A DNA stretch of 64,000 nt from Hyaloperonospora brassicae (lineage: Eukaryota; Oomycota; Peronosporomycetes; Peronosporales; Peronosporaceae). This document shows, piece by piece, positions 23,632 to 34,670 of this stretch. Below the pieces are notes generated by a model. It was not told the DNA's origin, did not search any database, and saw only the letters and a program-made list of their open reading frames with translations. The stretch spans positions 62,001 to 126,000 of the forward strand of contig CANTFL010000471.1 in assembly GCA_947650285.1 (NCBI GenBank), in the 5' to 3' direction. Position 1 is the first letter of the stretch; each line of letters starts with the position of its first letter. Position numbers and translations under genes: made by a program.

Positions 23632-24607
23632 ACACGCGCTTTTGGCGCTTGTAGACGGATTGCAAGTTTGCAATCGCGTCACGCCTCTCAGCCGAGATGT
23701 GTGCCCTTCCCCAGGGCGAATCTAGGGAATTAACATCCCTCTGCGCACGCTGCGAGTTGTCAACACAATTCGCACAAGGGTCTCCCCAATGAGGCATGGA
23801 ATTCCAGCCTCACTTGATAAACGATGCAACCGGTACCTGGCACCGGTTAGCGTTCGCTTTTCGAACCTGAGGCGTGTCGCCTCAAGTTTCTTGAGCCACC
23901 CTTCTCGTCCAAAACTCTTTACGTTTTGGACGAACGCGTTCCACGCAGCCAAAAGCGAGGATTTGTCACGCTTTTGGTTGCCGTTATACCATCGATGTCT
24001 AAGGAAGACATCGATATAAAAGTCTTCTTCAGCGCGAAAGTTGCTCGCGCTGGGATCCAAGCCGTGAAGCTCAGTCGCATCGAATAAGGTTATTCGATGG
24101 TGTTGGCTTGTCTCGTGAAGACAAGCCATTGATGAGCCATTCAGGCGAACGCCACGGCTTCAGCTCATCACGCTTCACAGTGGTACCCTTGTCGGTACCA
24201 CGGTTGTCAGTATGACGATGGCTTGCACCATCGTCAAGTCGCTCGTGCGAAGGATCACGAGCTGATCTCGGTGATGAGAAAACATACTCGTCATCAGATT
24301 CATCATCACTGCCGAAAAGACTGTGTTGCAACTCACGAGTCCGTTCGTTCGGCAGTGGCCTTGGTAAATACTGAGGCGTCGCCGGTGAGCGAGACGCCTC
24401 TGGAGCATTGCCCGAGTCAGACACGTCTGACTCGCCAGAGTAGATGACTTCAATGTCGGGGTCATCATGCGCACGCGTTGCTGTGCCGCGTGCACCTGCA
24501 GCACCTGTTGCTGCAGGCGAATAACGAGCAGCAGACGACGAATCGTCTGCCGCAGAAGCTAGCATAGGCACAGACTCTGTGTGCCTTGAGTCACCCCGCA
24601 TAGACAT
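23003..24607 (-). pseudogene. Conserved opposite-strand ORF of Gyp-2, unknown function
   Basis: This is the clearest copy of the antisense ORF. Three overlapping frames (24607-24071, 24129-23722, 23797-23003) join through two single-base frame changes into roughly 530 codons. The N-terminus is Ser/Ala/Asp-rich, with DPDIEVIYSGES near 24450. The middle has HGLDPSASNF, HRWYNGNQKRDKSSLL and GARYRLHRLSSEAGIP. The C-terminus is a charged coiled coil (DRAIDELRDDLKHERDRRY, then LQVERDVRFLFGELATARGEI and a Leu-rich tail). The last 620 bp overlap the integrase tail and chromodomain of pol on the other strand. The same blocks exist in Gyp-1 and Gyp-3 with mostly conservative changes. I do not recognise the family, and the start codon at 24607 is assumed. 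Confidence 0.6.
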
Positions 24608-24723
24608 GTTAACTATGCGAGGTCAGGTCGAGTTACGAACGGAACTGACCCAACAAGTGCTCCCTGTCCCAATGGTGGCCAACGGGTGGCCGCCATATTT
24701 CCGATAGTCACACAGTGACTATC

Positions 24724-24738
24724 GGTTAAGGGGGGTGA
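24724..24738 (+). other. Polypurine tract of Gyp-2
   Basis: GGTTAAGGGGGGTGA immediately precedes the 3' LTR start TGAAACGGGG at 24739. Confidence 0.65.
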
Positions 24739-25130
24739 TGAAACGGGGCAGCCCGTTACATGGAAATTGTCTTTTGAGAGATAATGACAATAAAAAATAT
24801 TAAGTCATTTATTCTTTTAACAATATCACCAAAGTGGTGATATTGATGGGTCGACCAAAGAGTCTGTTCATTGGTTGATATCTTGATGATATCAACCCAC
24901 CAATCGCCGCAAGACGCGCGCAATGAGTGGTGAGTAGACGTCGTCATACATTCAGTTATATTAACATAGTTAAGTTAAGTCAAACAGAGAGACAGTGGAT
25001 ATAAGAATCAATCATATTAATACAACAGTTCTGCTTTTCCCTTATCTACGCTTCCTCGCTTGCCTTGTGTACGTCTGTGGGGGCACCGATACCCTTGCGT
25101 GAACTTAACGCAAGGGTGTGCCCCGTTACA
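24739..25130 (+). repeat. Type A LTR, 3' LTR of Gyp-2
   Basis: 392 bp, starting TGAAACGGGGCAGCCCGTTACA (third base mutated) and ending GTGCCCCGTTACA. Nearly identical to the solo LTR at 7935-8325 and inverted relative to 16933-17326. It is followed at once by CTATGTGGGT, the interior of a type B LTR. Confidence 0.88.
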
Positions 25131-25376
25131 CTATGTGGGTTTGTTGCTCATTACCCATTGCACGCGTCCAGCAGTGATTGGTGGTGAATCTGGTTGATGT
25201 ACCGTGAACATCAACCATCAGGTGGAGCAACCCATCAAAGTTATATTACCCTCGGGGGTAGTATTTCTTCAACCTTACTCCTTACGAGTAAAGTCAATTA
25301 AATGTTATCTGAATAGATAATGTTCAATAATTGGTACAAAGATGTCAATTTCTATAAAACGGGCTCACCCCGTTAC
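25131..25376 (-). repeat. Type B LTR, second half of a split LTR
   Basis: Starts mid-LTR at CTATGTGGGT and ends GGGCTCACCCCGTTACA. It corresponds to the right 55% of 52031-52479. The complementary first half is at 17327-17532, inverted. The junction bases CTATA (reversed, at 17327-17331) and CTATG (25131-25135) look like the 5-bp target duplication of a type A LTR that had inserted into this LTR. Confidence 0.85.
25146..25161 (+). promoter_or_regulatory. Initiator-like motif in the type B LTR
   Basis: GCTCATTACCCATTGC closely follows the oomycete initiator/flanking-promoter consensus GCTCATTYYNCAWTTT, with mismatches at the first Y and the end. In this LTR it lies on the strand opposite to gag-pol. 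Here it no longer faces an element ORF. Confidence 0.35.
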
Positions 25377-26145
25377 AGGAGGGGTATGTCGGAAAAGCTT
25401 CGTCGAAGAAACGGGTCACGGTACAAGTACCGAGAGCTGAAGATGAAAAAAACAGACCGAAGAGCTATCGTAGGCAGGCGTGTTGAAAGGTGCATCCTAG
25501 TGAGTTCTGACACAAGGGCATATCAGAAAGGGATCTACATACCTCCAACACATATCGTAAGGCCGTTATATGGGACCGACATTTTGAGCCCACCAGTCTT
25601 GGCCGGTGGTTCAAAAGATTGAATGCTACCACTCTATACTGCATGTTCGTCTTTATCTATTATCCAAAGGTCCGACTATGACATGGTCTAGCTCGAGTAC
25701 CGACACGGCCTGTCAGCACGTGATCTGCGACCTTTCACGTGATCCGCCGTGTTGAAGTCCCCTGTAGGCACCAAACACGCCCGGCAAGTAGCTCTCATTC
25801 ACGACGTAATCGATCATGGAACCATTAAACGTAACCTCACACGAAGCGACGCAAAACCCACAAACGTCCTGCGCAGGTTGACACTATTCCGCGACCACAC
25901 GCCAGTAACGGACAAAGACATTGACCGAAGCTCTTCATCAGATGCGCGAGAGACGTCAATGTGGTCCACCTACCACTAGAGCTTGCGAAGACAGCGCAGA
26001 AAACAACGCCATACCGACTCAAATTCATTACACACCTTGACACGGCTTACATTTTCAACCGAGCGTTCATTTATAGCAGTTAGAGCTTGTCAAGCAAAAT
26101 GGCAATTATGGCAGACCGTGAAACTACTGCGAAGCGACTCATGTG
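25377..26145. other. Intergenic stretch, no gene seen
   Basis: An open frame of 100 codons (25320-25622) starts inside the LTR and has no recognisable motif. I see nothing else supportable. Confidence 0.45.
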
Positions 26146-26898
26146 TCATTTCAAATCACCGGGCAGCGCCGAAACGTACCTTTTGTAGTCGTCTGCAATG
26201 CGTTTTGCTTCGCTTTCTCGGGGGAGCGTGTAGCCAGGATGAGCCAGCAGCGCCGGTTCCAACGATTTCACGAGGACATGGTTCTCAACCCACGAGTCAA
26301 ACTGCGCTTTTTCGAACAGTTTTGCGTTAACGCTTGCCCCTTTGATCTCCTTTCCCACCATAATGAGGACGGCCAAATCGTTCTCGTTCATGTTCTCCAC
26401 GAGATGTTCATACATCACACTGTACGGGTCAAGGTCCGGCGTCTCGGCGGTGATTCTCTTCGCCTCAATTTCAATATCGGGAATTGAAAAGAACGCGAAG
26501 GCCAGTTGCTTGCGGTGAAAGTCGAACTCTTTGTGAATGTGAACCTCGCCCAGCTGCGCAAAAGCTTGCAAAGTGCTTCGACGGAGTTTGATTTCCTTGA
26601 TCAGATGGCCTCGGTTGAGCTCCATGCCTTGCTTGAAGAACCTCATGAGCCGATTACATAGGCCAGTCAGGCCTGTCTCAATCAAACTGGCGGCCTCGTG
26701 AGGAATGGTTTTCAGCGTCCGATCTTCCAGTGCTTTCATGTCGGAAGAGCGACCACCCTCCTGTTTCTTGGCCGGTTCGTGATCGAGTTCATAAGTGCCA
26801 GAAACCGTGTTGTTTCGTTTGGTGGAGATCGAGGCGAGTTCAGCAATCACGAATGGCAAAACACTCATAGAGAGAACAAAGAGGTAGGCGAGTCTCAT
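26146..26898 (-). CDS. Secreted effector-like protein without a canonical RxLR
   Basis: A 250-residue protein beginning MRLAYLFVLSMSVLPFVIAEL, a textbook signal peptide with likely cleavage near residue 20. The upstream in-frame extension to 26979 is rejected because it would bury the signal. After the signal comes a short polar linker with an acidic/basic stretch (KALEDR) where RxLR-dEER effectors carry their motif; no RxLR itself is present. The remainder is predicted alpha-helical, with spaced aromatic and Leu residues (PYSVMYEHLVENMNENDLAVL; FDSWVENHVLVKSLEPALL; AKRIADDYKRYV), as in WY-domain effectors. It is intact, single-exon and isolated among repeats, typical of the effector compartments of these genomes. 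It is probably exported to the host; the target is unknown. It could also be an apoplastic protein. Confidence 0.7.
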   Translation of the reverse strand: MRLAYLFVLSMSVLPFVIAELASISTKRNNTVSGTYELDHEPAKKQEGGRSSDMKALEDRTLKTIPHEAASLIETGLTGLCNRLMRFFKQGMELNRGHLIKEIKLRRSTLQAFAQLGEVHIHKEFDFHRKQLAFAFFSIPDIEIEAKRITAETPDLDPYSVMYEHLVENMNENDLAVLIMVGKEIKGASVNAKLFEKAQFDSWVENHVLVKSLEPALLAHPGYTLPRESEAKRIADDYKRYVSALPGDLK

Positions 26899-28199
26899 GG
26901 TTTGACTTCGACAGAGGTGTAGATGGGATACTTGGCGATGCGACGCAAAAGGGAGAATGGACAAACAGAACACCACCACCGATACCGGTCACCCAAGAGA
27001 GGGCAAAGCAGAGGCGAAGACAGCTCGTCACCAAGTGACGTCCAGACTGGATGGCAGAGCCAGGAACAAAAATGGGTCGTGGCGCATAGATTATTGAATG
27101 GGCGGATGAGGCCATGGGTGCGAAGATGCAGCAAGAGCGCTGTGCAGTCGTTGCTCATATGCAGCTCCCCGCATCGGCGTGACTATATACAACAGCAGCG
27201 CCATCACAACGCAGCTTGTCGTTCCTGTATTCACGTGACATACCAAGTCGTTGAAAGCCCATACAGGATGATGCTATGAGTTCATGCAACGCTTCCGTGC
27301 TACGGTTGACTCGCCCAAAGAGTCACAATGCGATGCACTACCGATTGTGACGCGTCGCGCATCCTCAAGACTTTTGTGTCAAGTGCAACTTGTGCCGATT
27401 CTCTGGATATTCATGACTTCCATGGAGTTCAGAACCGTGATGCTGCGTCTGGCCAAGTGGGTACAGAGCCGAAGCAAATGGGGATCAGGCTGAGAAGTAC
27501 AGGGTCTTTCGCACGGACGTTGCTCAGCACGTCTTGCCATGCAACACATGAGGTCAGCGCTAGTGGCGTGTCGGCTTTGCAGACAACGATTTGTATCAGA
27601 AGCGATAGACTAATCGTCACTGCGGCCAAAAGAAGATCAGCGTTCGGCAGGGCTGAGATCCCGAGCTGGGCAAACAGGTCGTCATTGATCCCATCAATGG
27701 CGGTGAGTCGACATCGTGGCGTACGACACGCAGAACTCGCGCGTCAGCAAGATGCCGACGCAGCGAGTCTTCTTCTTCCTTCACAAGCGAGGGTCATTGC
27801 TGACCACGAATCGCAGTGGCAAGTTCTTTGACGATCAACGAACATCCACGGAGAGGCAGCACGCTGCCTATCCAACCAAAGACACGATCGCTTCACAAGC
27901 AGGAGGTACGACAGGATGAGCCATCAGTGATATATGAGCTGTTCGCGCTCCTACCGATCGCACGACTGCACCGCACTGTAACATTCGGTCTTGTTTCAAA
28001 TCCGGCGACTTGCATCTGATCCCTTCTAGCGCTCATTCCGTATGCAACCGCGCGCCGCATCCTGAAACTGGCGCAACCTTCACTCTTACCTACTGACTAC
28101 GTCTGCGATGGACTTCATGACCGCAGACATGTAGGCATTCTGTCGAATATGACCTAGGGCGTCTGCACTTAGGCTGCTACCGCGCACTGACGGACTGCG
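26899..28199. other. Repeat-derived stretch, no gene seen
   Basis: Beyond the effector promoter region, frames such as 27328-27831 look like decayed coding DNA. I cannot assign them; they may belong to the LINE relic downstream. Confidence 0.4.
26943..26962 (-). promoter_or_regulatory. Candidate initiator of the effector-like gene
   Basis: On the minus strand CCATTCTCCCTTTTGCG, 45-65 bp upstream of the ATG, partly matches the oomycete initiator consensus. Weak evidence. Confidence 0.3.
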
Positions 28200-29165
28200 T
28201 TGGTATCGACAGGGCGATTTGCTGGAGTTACCGGGCTCGATCACGAACGCTTCAAGCTACTAAAGACTTCAGCCTTCCCATGGGTAGACATTGTTCTCGC
28301 ACATCGTCTCCTCCACTCATTTTTCCGTGGAGGACTGGAGACAGTGGACAACGCCCGGATTTGGAAAGCGACTGTGTGGCAGGCATTCGATCATCATGAA
28401 CGTCTGCTTCGACCTGCTGCACTACGTACGTGGCTTGTCCGCTTCATGCAAATGACGCTGACGGATCGATGGCTGCTACGGCAGCACGTGAACGCCCTTT
28501 CCAAGTCTGGGGTCGCGCGAATGGTCTCACTGAGCACCAGTGGTGGGCATGTGATTGGATTGCGACGACGCAGGTCATTCCATACCATTCCGACCGCTCG
28601 GCCGACAAAAGTTGCAGAAAACTATCACGATACAAGGGGGGGCCCCGCCCGGGGGGCCGCGGCCCACAAGGGGGTGTAGAGAGACGTTAGCCCATGTTGT
28701 CCGGGAATGTCCAACACGCACGATCATGTTGGCGCCTGGTGATATGACACTGGACGGGTGAAGGAGCGAAAGGGCTTCGTGGTGTCAAATCACTTCCTGT
28801 TCTGCGTACATCGCCAAGCTCGACCACCACCACACCGACTGCGAACGCGTTTGCAAATCGTTATCGAGCTGACGTCAATGCCGCCGACGCTGGATCTCAA
28901 CGCATTTGGTTCGTACTATGTTCCGTTTGTCGAGTGCGCCTGTGGGCGGAGCGAAGGCGGCGGTATGCGGTGGTGCGCTCTCTTCTTCCATCATGAGCGC
29001 TTCTGCCTTCTGGAAAATCAGTCTGCGGCAGCTGTCGCGGTACGCGAACATCGCTCCACAGTGCGGCGGTAAGTGGGCCTCGTCTGCATGCCCTGTCTCG
29101 CATTGTCACTTCAAGATCTACATGAGCACCCGGCTTCTACGAGATTCAGCCACGCCAAGTAAGTA
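28200..29165 (+). pseudogene. Degenerate LINE ORF2 C-terminal region
   Basis: The frame near 28680-28760 reads C-RETLAHVVREC-PTR, the Cys/His pattern of the LINE zf-RVT region. It is followed after about 300 bp by VAVREHRSTVRR (about 29033-29070), matching the IAIREHRAAATAVR stretch at the window start. Frames change repeatedly and stops occur. The GC-rich homopolymer block at 28635-28675 disrupts the region just before the zinc-finger motif. The element is dead. Its 5' part may extend upstream toward 27280, but no RT catalytic motif was found. Confidence 0.45.
28635..28675. repeat. G/C homopolymer-rich block
   Basis: Runs GGGGGGG, CCCC, GGGGGG and GGGGG are packed into about 40 bases, unlike anything nearby. 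Confidence 0.7.
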
Positions 29166-29465
29166 GCCACACTTGGCACCTACTTCCTGGCTGAGAAAGC
29201 TTCAGACATCTCGCGCATCTTAACATGCAATGAGACGATCATGAACCTCCTCCTCCAACCGTTCTGCCACGTCTTCGATCGCGACATCGTCCACGCCTGT
29301 TGTAAATGAAAATCAAATGTAGATTTATCTCGCAAGCGCTACGTCCTGTTCTCCCTTCCCAGTCTAGACCGAGTTCTCTCGACTCAGAAAAGAAAAACTC
29401 GTCGTCACATGTCCGACCCACGTGCAACAACCTACTTCTCTGTTGAGTACGAGGACGCCACACCT

Positions 29466-29475
<10 letters not shown>

Positions 29476-29559
<84 letters not shown>
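29476..29559. repeat. (CT)n microsatellite, about 42 units
   Basis: A perfect TC dinucleotide run of about 84 bases, preceded by a C-rich run at 29466-29475. Long Ser-Leu and Arg-Glu repeats predicted across it on either strand are artefacts. Confidence 0.97.
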
Positions 29560-29561
<2 letters not shown>

Positions 29562-32500
29562 GAACGTGCGCGAGACTGCAACCCACGTCGACCATGTGGA
29601 GATTCAGCGCGACGCAAACAGGACGTGTCACACAGTACAGCACAAACACAACGAACAAAACGATTCGACAGAACAACCACAACACGAACACGTACAACAA
29701 ATAGTCGACGACACGTATAACATCCATTTGCGCACGACAGTCATCCACTCTACCTTCCGCGACGCTTCTTGTCCATCGCGTAAGTGCCGACTGTCTCCGT
29801 CTTGTAAGTAGTAGCGGCGCAGCACGTCAATTTTCTCCTTGGCCTTGTGTCGCTTAAACTGCTCTTTCACTGCATCCGGTATCAAGTACAGTATATACGC
29901 ACGAGCTCGTCGTGGTCGTCTGCATTGACCAGTCACCGTATCGTCCCACGTGAGCGACATGTTCTTGCGTAATGGTTGTGCCCGGGTACGAAGACGACAC
30001 TACTTGGGCGTGCGCCCCGGGCCTGGGCAAAATGCGTGGTCCTATCGTGAACGAACCGAGTGTTTATGAACGAGCGGACCAACGTTCTTGACATGTTTCG
30101 TTCGAGAAAGCATCGGTCGTCTCGGGAATATACAGCGACGATGAACGCGCGACTTGTTAGCGATGCTCAGTTGGACTCATCGGTCGAAGAAGCGCATCAA
30201 CGTTTGCCAGCAGATTCTTCGATAAGAAATGAGCAGCACGGAAGGCGTTCGAGCGCTCGAACTATGTAGCACCATCGATACGAGCATTGAGTGCTGTGGG
30301 ATCGGAGGCATTGTCCATCTAGGTATTGCGTAAGCTGCAGTCCAGCAAGAAAGTCTCTAGCATTGGTAACATGATATCCTTCGAAGGCAATTTTGTTTCG
30401 TGTTGCAGGCGTAACGGGACGTTTATACAGCAAAGGAAATGTGTATAAGTGTTGGCTTGTTGGCTTGTTAAGCCTGATTTGTCCATCAAAGCAGAAGACG
30501 AGGACGGCAAGATCATGTCGGCACCCGTCGTGTAGCATTACCTGGCGTAGCCAACTTCGACCTTTTGTTTGACGCTCTACCGTGGCATCATACTCATATT
30601 CGTCACACAAACGCTCGATACGAACCGCATTCGTATAAATTTGCGCGTGCGTTTACACTATCAGCCATTGCTCATGCTTTCACACTGCCTCCTGGCGCTC
30701 GCTTTCCCAGCGCGCACTTTTACAAATCGAGATGCGAAGAGATTGATCGTTGAGTGAGCATCCATGAGGTTGACGTCCATCCGGCCGGTAACATCGGCTG
30801 CTTATAACCTATGGACATTGCTTGCTGCAGCACGTGCTGCTGGAGCCACGTCGAAACAAAAAGAGTGTATATCGACGCGACGAAGGGAAGAGTAGACTGC
30901 ATTATGGGCTGCGGTGATGGCATTGATGAGACGGAGCACGAGACTGATACGCTATCATCCATCCGTGCTGCGTGAAGTGTTGTTGCGCACCAGCACTACT
31001 ATCCGTCATACTTTACGTTTCTGTGCGACAGAAGACCAAAACTTGCACACCGTTATTGGACACTCGGCGCCAAGAGGCACATAACTCATTTGATCTGCGC
31101 GGTTCGCCCGTTGTAAACCGCTTCGGGCAGGTTGTACAACAAGAGGAAGAGCGTCATCCAGCGCTGCAAAAGCGCTGCTGTAATTACGTCGCTGTACGCG
31201 TTACCGAGCCTTCCCCCAATCTTAAGGACACGGGGTTATTCAGAGGCCAGTCTAAGCATGACCGCTCTACGTTTCTCATGATCAGGTGGGTACCCGGAAA
31301 AGTCAGGATCTTCCTTGACAAGCCAAGTCGATTGAACCATATTCATGTCGACCCATAAATCTGTATGCGATAGCCAATGAAGACGTTGCGAGGAACATCG
31401 TACTCTGTCTCCATCATCTGGCATCAGGCAGGAGGCACATGTACTCCAAGCCTCAGCAGTCAGAGAGCCGCGCGTCGTCCTGTTACAAGTGTACGAAAAT
31501 AGGCATCATAAATGCCCTGATTGTCGCAAAGAGCTCGGGTAAAGTGGCAAGCGTCGCCGGCAATCATGTAAAGCAGCCTAATGTGCGCCCCTCTAGCCAG
31601 CGTGCGTGAGGAGACATTGGTCTTGTTGTGACGAAGGCTAAATGCACTTGGTACCCATAATGTACGCTCAGATTGCACAGAGGATCTGCCAATACTGGTT
31701 CACTGGCAACGATAGCGGTCTACTGAGGTTGACGTATGTCACTGCGACACCCTCGAGCACAGCGGAGACAGGTAGTATGGATAAGATGGTATGATGAAAG
31801 TATCACGAAGCGGCCGATCCTTCCATGGGAGACACACTCGCTTTCACGTGCACTAGGCTCGATATCTCTTACTGACACAAACAAACAGCAACTCAGAAAA
31901 AGCAGCTGATCGAGGTCGGGGATCTTGCTCAGAAGGATTGGACTATGGTTGATCACGGGGTAATGGATTGGTGTGATCAGGCCAAGGGCTTTTGCGAACT
32001 GGGACGTGGTCAATCAACGCCCGAGGTGTCCATGTCCAAACCGCATAGGGATCATCAGGGCACGGATCCTATACATTGGACGTGTACAGAAACCTCGATT
32101 TTATGGGACGTCTTCCTCCGTCCGTGGAAAATGATGGGGCTCGACGAGTCGAGTGCCTTAGCACGTCCCATTCTCGGGTTAATTTTGACTTCGGTCCCTC
32201 ATAAATGAGCTCTGTCACACACTTTCCTTGTCCGAGGCGATTCTCGTCGCTCGCACCGTGTATGACGTCCTCCTACAACACTGGAGGCTTGGGCTACTCC
32301 AGGATTTCCAACCGATGTGGAAAAGAAGATGCAGGCGCGTATCTCCTCATTTGGAAAACACAAGATATCCTACTGCAGTGTTGCTAGAAGGGAGGCCCAC
32401 GAAGGGATTGCCACCACTACACAACAAAGCAACAGACATCGACACGCACTCCCAAGCCATACATCAAGTTGTCAATTTGGCGTTCACGGCACTCACGAGA

Positions 32501-34105
32501 CCACGCGTCGTGCGCCCTTTGCGAGCCATAGTTCGTTTTTTTGCGACAAATTACGGCCCGTGCTATCTTTCGACGGAACTACTACCACGCATACACTGGA
32601 TGGTCAGCGCTTCGTATGCTGCAATACCACCACGAAGACTTACGCAAAATCCAGTCATCTGCTGGTCAGATTACGCACGGCACTCTTCTACAACTTACGC
32701 GGGCTCCACGTGTTGTTAGGAAGCTGCTGCGGGATCTGTAGGCCCCTTGCAGCAGAACATCGGCGAGTCATTAGATCTACTAAATGACTGTAGTGTACCT
32801 CAAAATAATTGATCGACGTAACACCTCGTGGTGGAGTGGACAGCTTCCAGCCTACACCCGATCTTGTCAATGGCGTTTCCCTGATCCCTGTCGCGCCATG
32901 TGGACCTCTGTGGTACGACGTTGCGGTTGGACGCAGAGTTAGACCGCCTCCCTCTGGCTACGACGACAACGAACTATCAATATTCTTAGTCTTTCTGCAG
33001 GAGTTGGCGTCACAAAGTGGCACGGCTAAAGTCGTCCACAGGACGTTGCAATAATCCCTAAGCTTCACCTTTGCGTAGGATCAGACAACTTCCACGTCCG
33101 ATACGATTTGGTGTCACAATGGGTCGCACTATATGACCGACGTTTATTGCAATGCAAAGGCCGGTGTAGCTGACTGTTGCAATGTCAAAACAGTTGATAG
33201 AGAATGTAGTACTTGACACGGTCGTACCTGGTCCGCATAACGCTTTGGCAGTCCGCCACGAGGGTTGGCAAGAAGACGAGAGCACCGCAGACGTATGCTA
33301 GTGCATTGCAGCCAGAAGGTGCGTCGGAAGTCGAGTGTGTTGCATTGCGGTGCCTGTGCCTACAAAAAGAGACTCAAAGTCGACCAAGAGATCGAACGGA
33401 CACTTCTGCGCAAAGTGGGACCACAAACATGCTCTCGTCTCCTTACTACGTACGTTCCAGCAGCTGAGAACATAAAGGAGCAAGCTGAAGTGTTGCATGA
33501 TTGTATATCATGTCCATCACACGTGCACAAGGTGTCATGTCATGCTACTGGAAGGCGTTTGACAAGTAAATTGTTTGGGACGATGGATATTGTACACCAT
33601 GTAAGTTTTAGGCAGCAGTATCTCCTCGTCTCGCGCCGTTCGGCACTGTATTGATGTTGATCTCGTCCCGGGCGTTGTTACATTTCGCAAATGCGGGATG
33701 CGAAATACCGCCATTCGGGACACATTGCTCGGACGCAGCAGGTGATATTACCGACTTGCCTCTTTGTCGATCGTGTACCGATTTGTTGGGTCCAGGCAGG
33801 ATCCGTGCAGCTGGCGGTATCTGGCAGTCGGCAAGTAATACCGGCTGGAACCAAACAATGCTTGCCATCCCAAGCACGTGTATAAGTTGCGAGCCACAAC
33901 GGCAGGGGCGTTTCGGTAACACATCTGCTGGTCCATACCTCAAGCCAAATCGATATTACTGACGCGTACCAGTTCCCTCGTGCGCCGCCGCATTCGTGCA
34001 ACATCCAGTAGCTGCAACCTCTGATCACATGCTACCGGTACAAAACTGCGTCCGGCCCGATTCGACCCGACCAACTGATCAACGTCATATTCAGTTACGC
34101 CCACA
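29560..34105. other. Long stretch without a confident gene
   Basis: Several overlapping frames (for example 30197-30610 minus, 31945-32208 plus, 32228-32719 plus, 33265-33654 plus) suggest old, frameshifted coding or transposon DNA. None gives a recognisable domain or splice model. The piece 33265-33560 contains CGACAYKKRLKVDQEIE, which looks protein-like but is unassigned. Confidence 0.4.
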
Positions 34106-34670
34106 ATGGTACCCCCCGTTCGACGTGCATCATACTCGGGCGATGGATAGGAAGCGCTCCCCTTCTGTTGCGACTGACTCCTTATGCTGCTGCTACTGTG
34201 ACGTGCAAGTAGGCAACTGATGACGTTGAGGAGACCATTCAGCGCATCCGAAGCCACAAGGGCGTGCAGGCCGTGTTCATTGTGAATGCGGAGGGTGTAC
34301 CCATTTACTCGAGCCCGAGCGACGCAGCTTTTGCCGCCGACCACGCGTCGCTCGTCGCCCAATTAGCAGCGAAGGCCAACGCCACGATCCGCAGTCTCGA
34401 CCCGACGAGCGACATGACGTTCCTGCGCGTTCGCTCCAAGAAGCACGAGATTCTGATCGCACCTGGTGCGTCCGACGTGCACTTGGAGAGAGAGAGCCGT
34501 AGTGTTTCGCTATTGAACTAACGTGTGGCTTGATGGCTGTTGTTGACGCTGCTTTGGTGATGGCCCTTGCGATTGCTGTTGCCATTGGTATAGATAAGGA
34601 GTACGCACTGATTGTCGTCCAGAATTTGGACGTGAGCGTGGAGCTCGAGGAGACTTACGGCAGCACGTGA
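34106..34670 (+). CDS. DYNLRB: Roadblock/LC7-type dynein light chain (three exons)
   Basis: Light chain of cytoplasmic/axonemal dynein that binds the intermediate chain. The central exon (34213-34465) encodes DVEETIQRIRSHKGVQAVFIVN, then IRSLDPTSDMTFLRVRSKKHEI, matching the roadblock family throughout. A GTGCGT...TATAG intron (34466-34593, 128 bp) joins it to 34594-34670, which restores the conserved tail DKEYALIVVQNL before TGA. Without this splice the family C-terminus is lost. The upstream frame is closed at 34210 (TAG), so a first exon is needed. ATG 34106-34108 followed by GTACCC and an acceptor at 34212 gives MATDDVEET, like the usual MAEVEET start, but this 3-base coding exon is an inference. 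Length is about 110 residues against about 96 usual; the extra residues are an acidic C-terminal tail. Confidence 0.85.

Larger units (their letters stand above)
17327..25130 (+). mobile_element. Ty3/gypsy chromovirus retrotransposon Gyp-2 (defective, inverted)
   Basis: Plus-strand copy. It consists of a truncated type B 5' LTR (17327-17532), primer-binding-site region, gag, pol with chromodomain, an antisense ORF, a polypurine tract and a type A 3' LTR (24739-25130). From gag through most of integrase it mirrors Gyp-1 nearly base for base. The missing part of its 5' LTR lies at 25131-25376 in the opposite orientation, which implies an inversion. Its C-terminal pol/chromodomain frame (22654-23631) and antisense ORF are the best preserved of the three copies. 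Confidence 0.9.

Noticed and set aside
29239..29811. Long frames on both strands with Ser-Leu or Arg-Glu repeats
   Set aside because: They are products of the (CT)n microsatellite, which has no stop in any frame.
32205..32790. Overlapping plus-strand frames of 60-163 codons
   Set aside because: Possibly decayed LINE sequence, but no RT or zinc-finger motif could be found.
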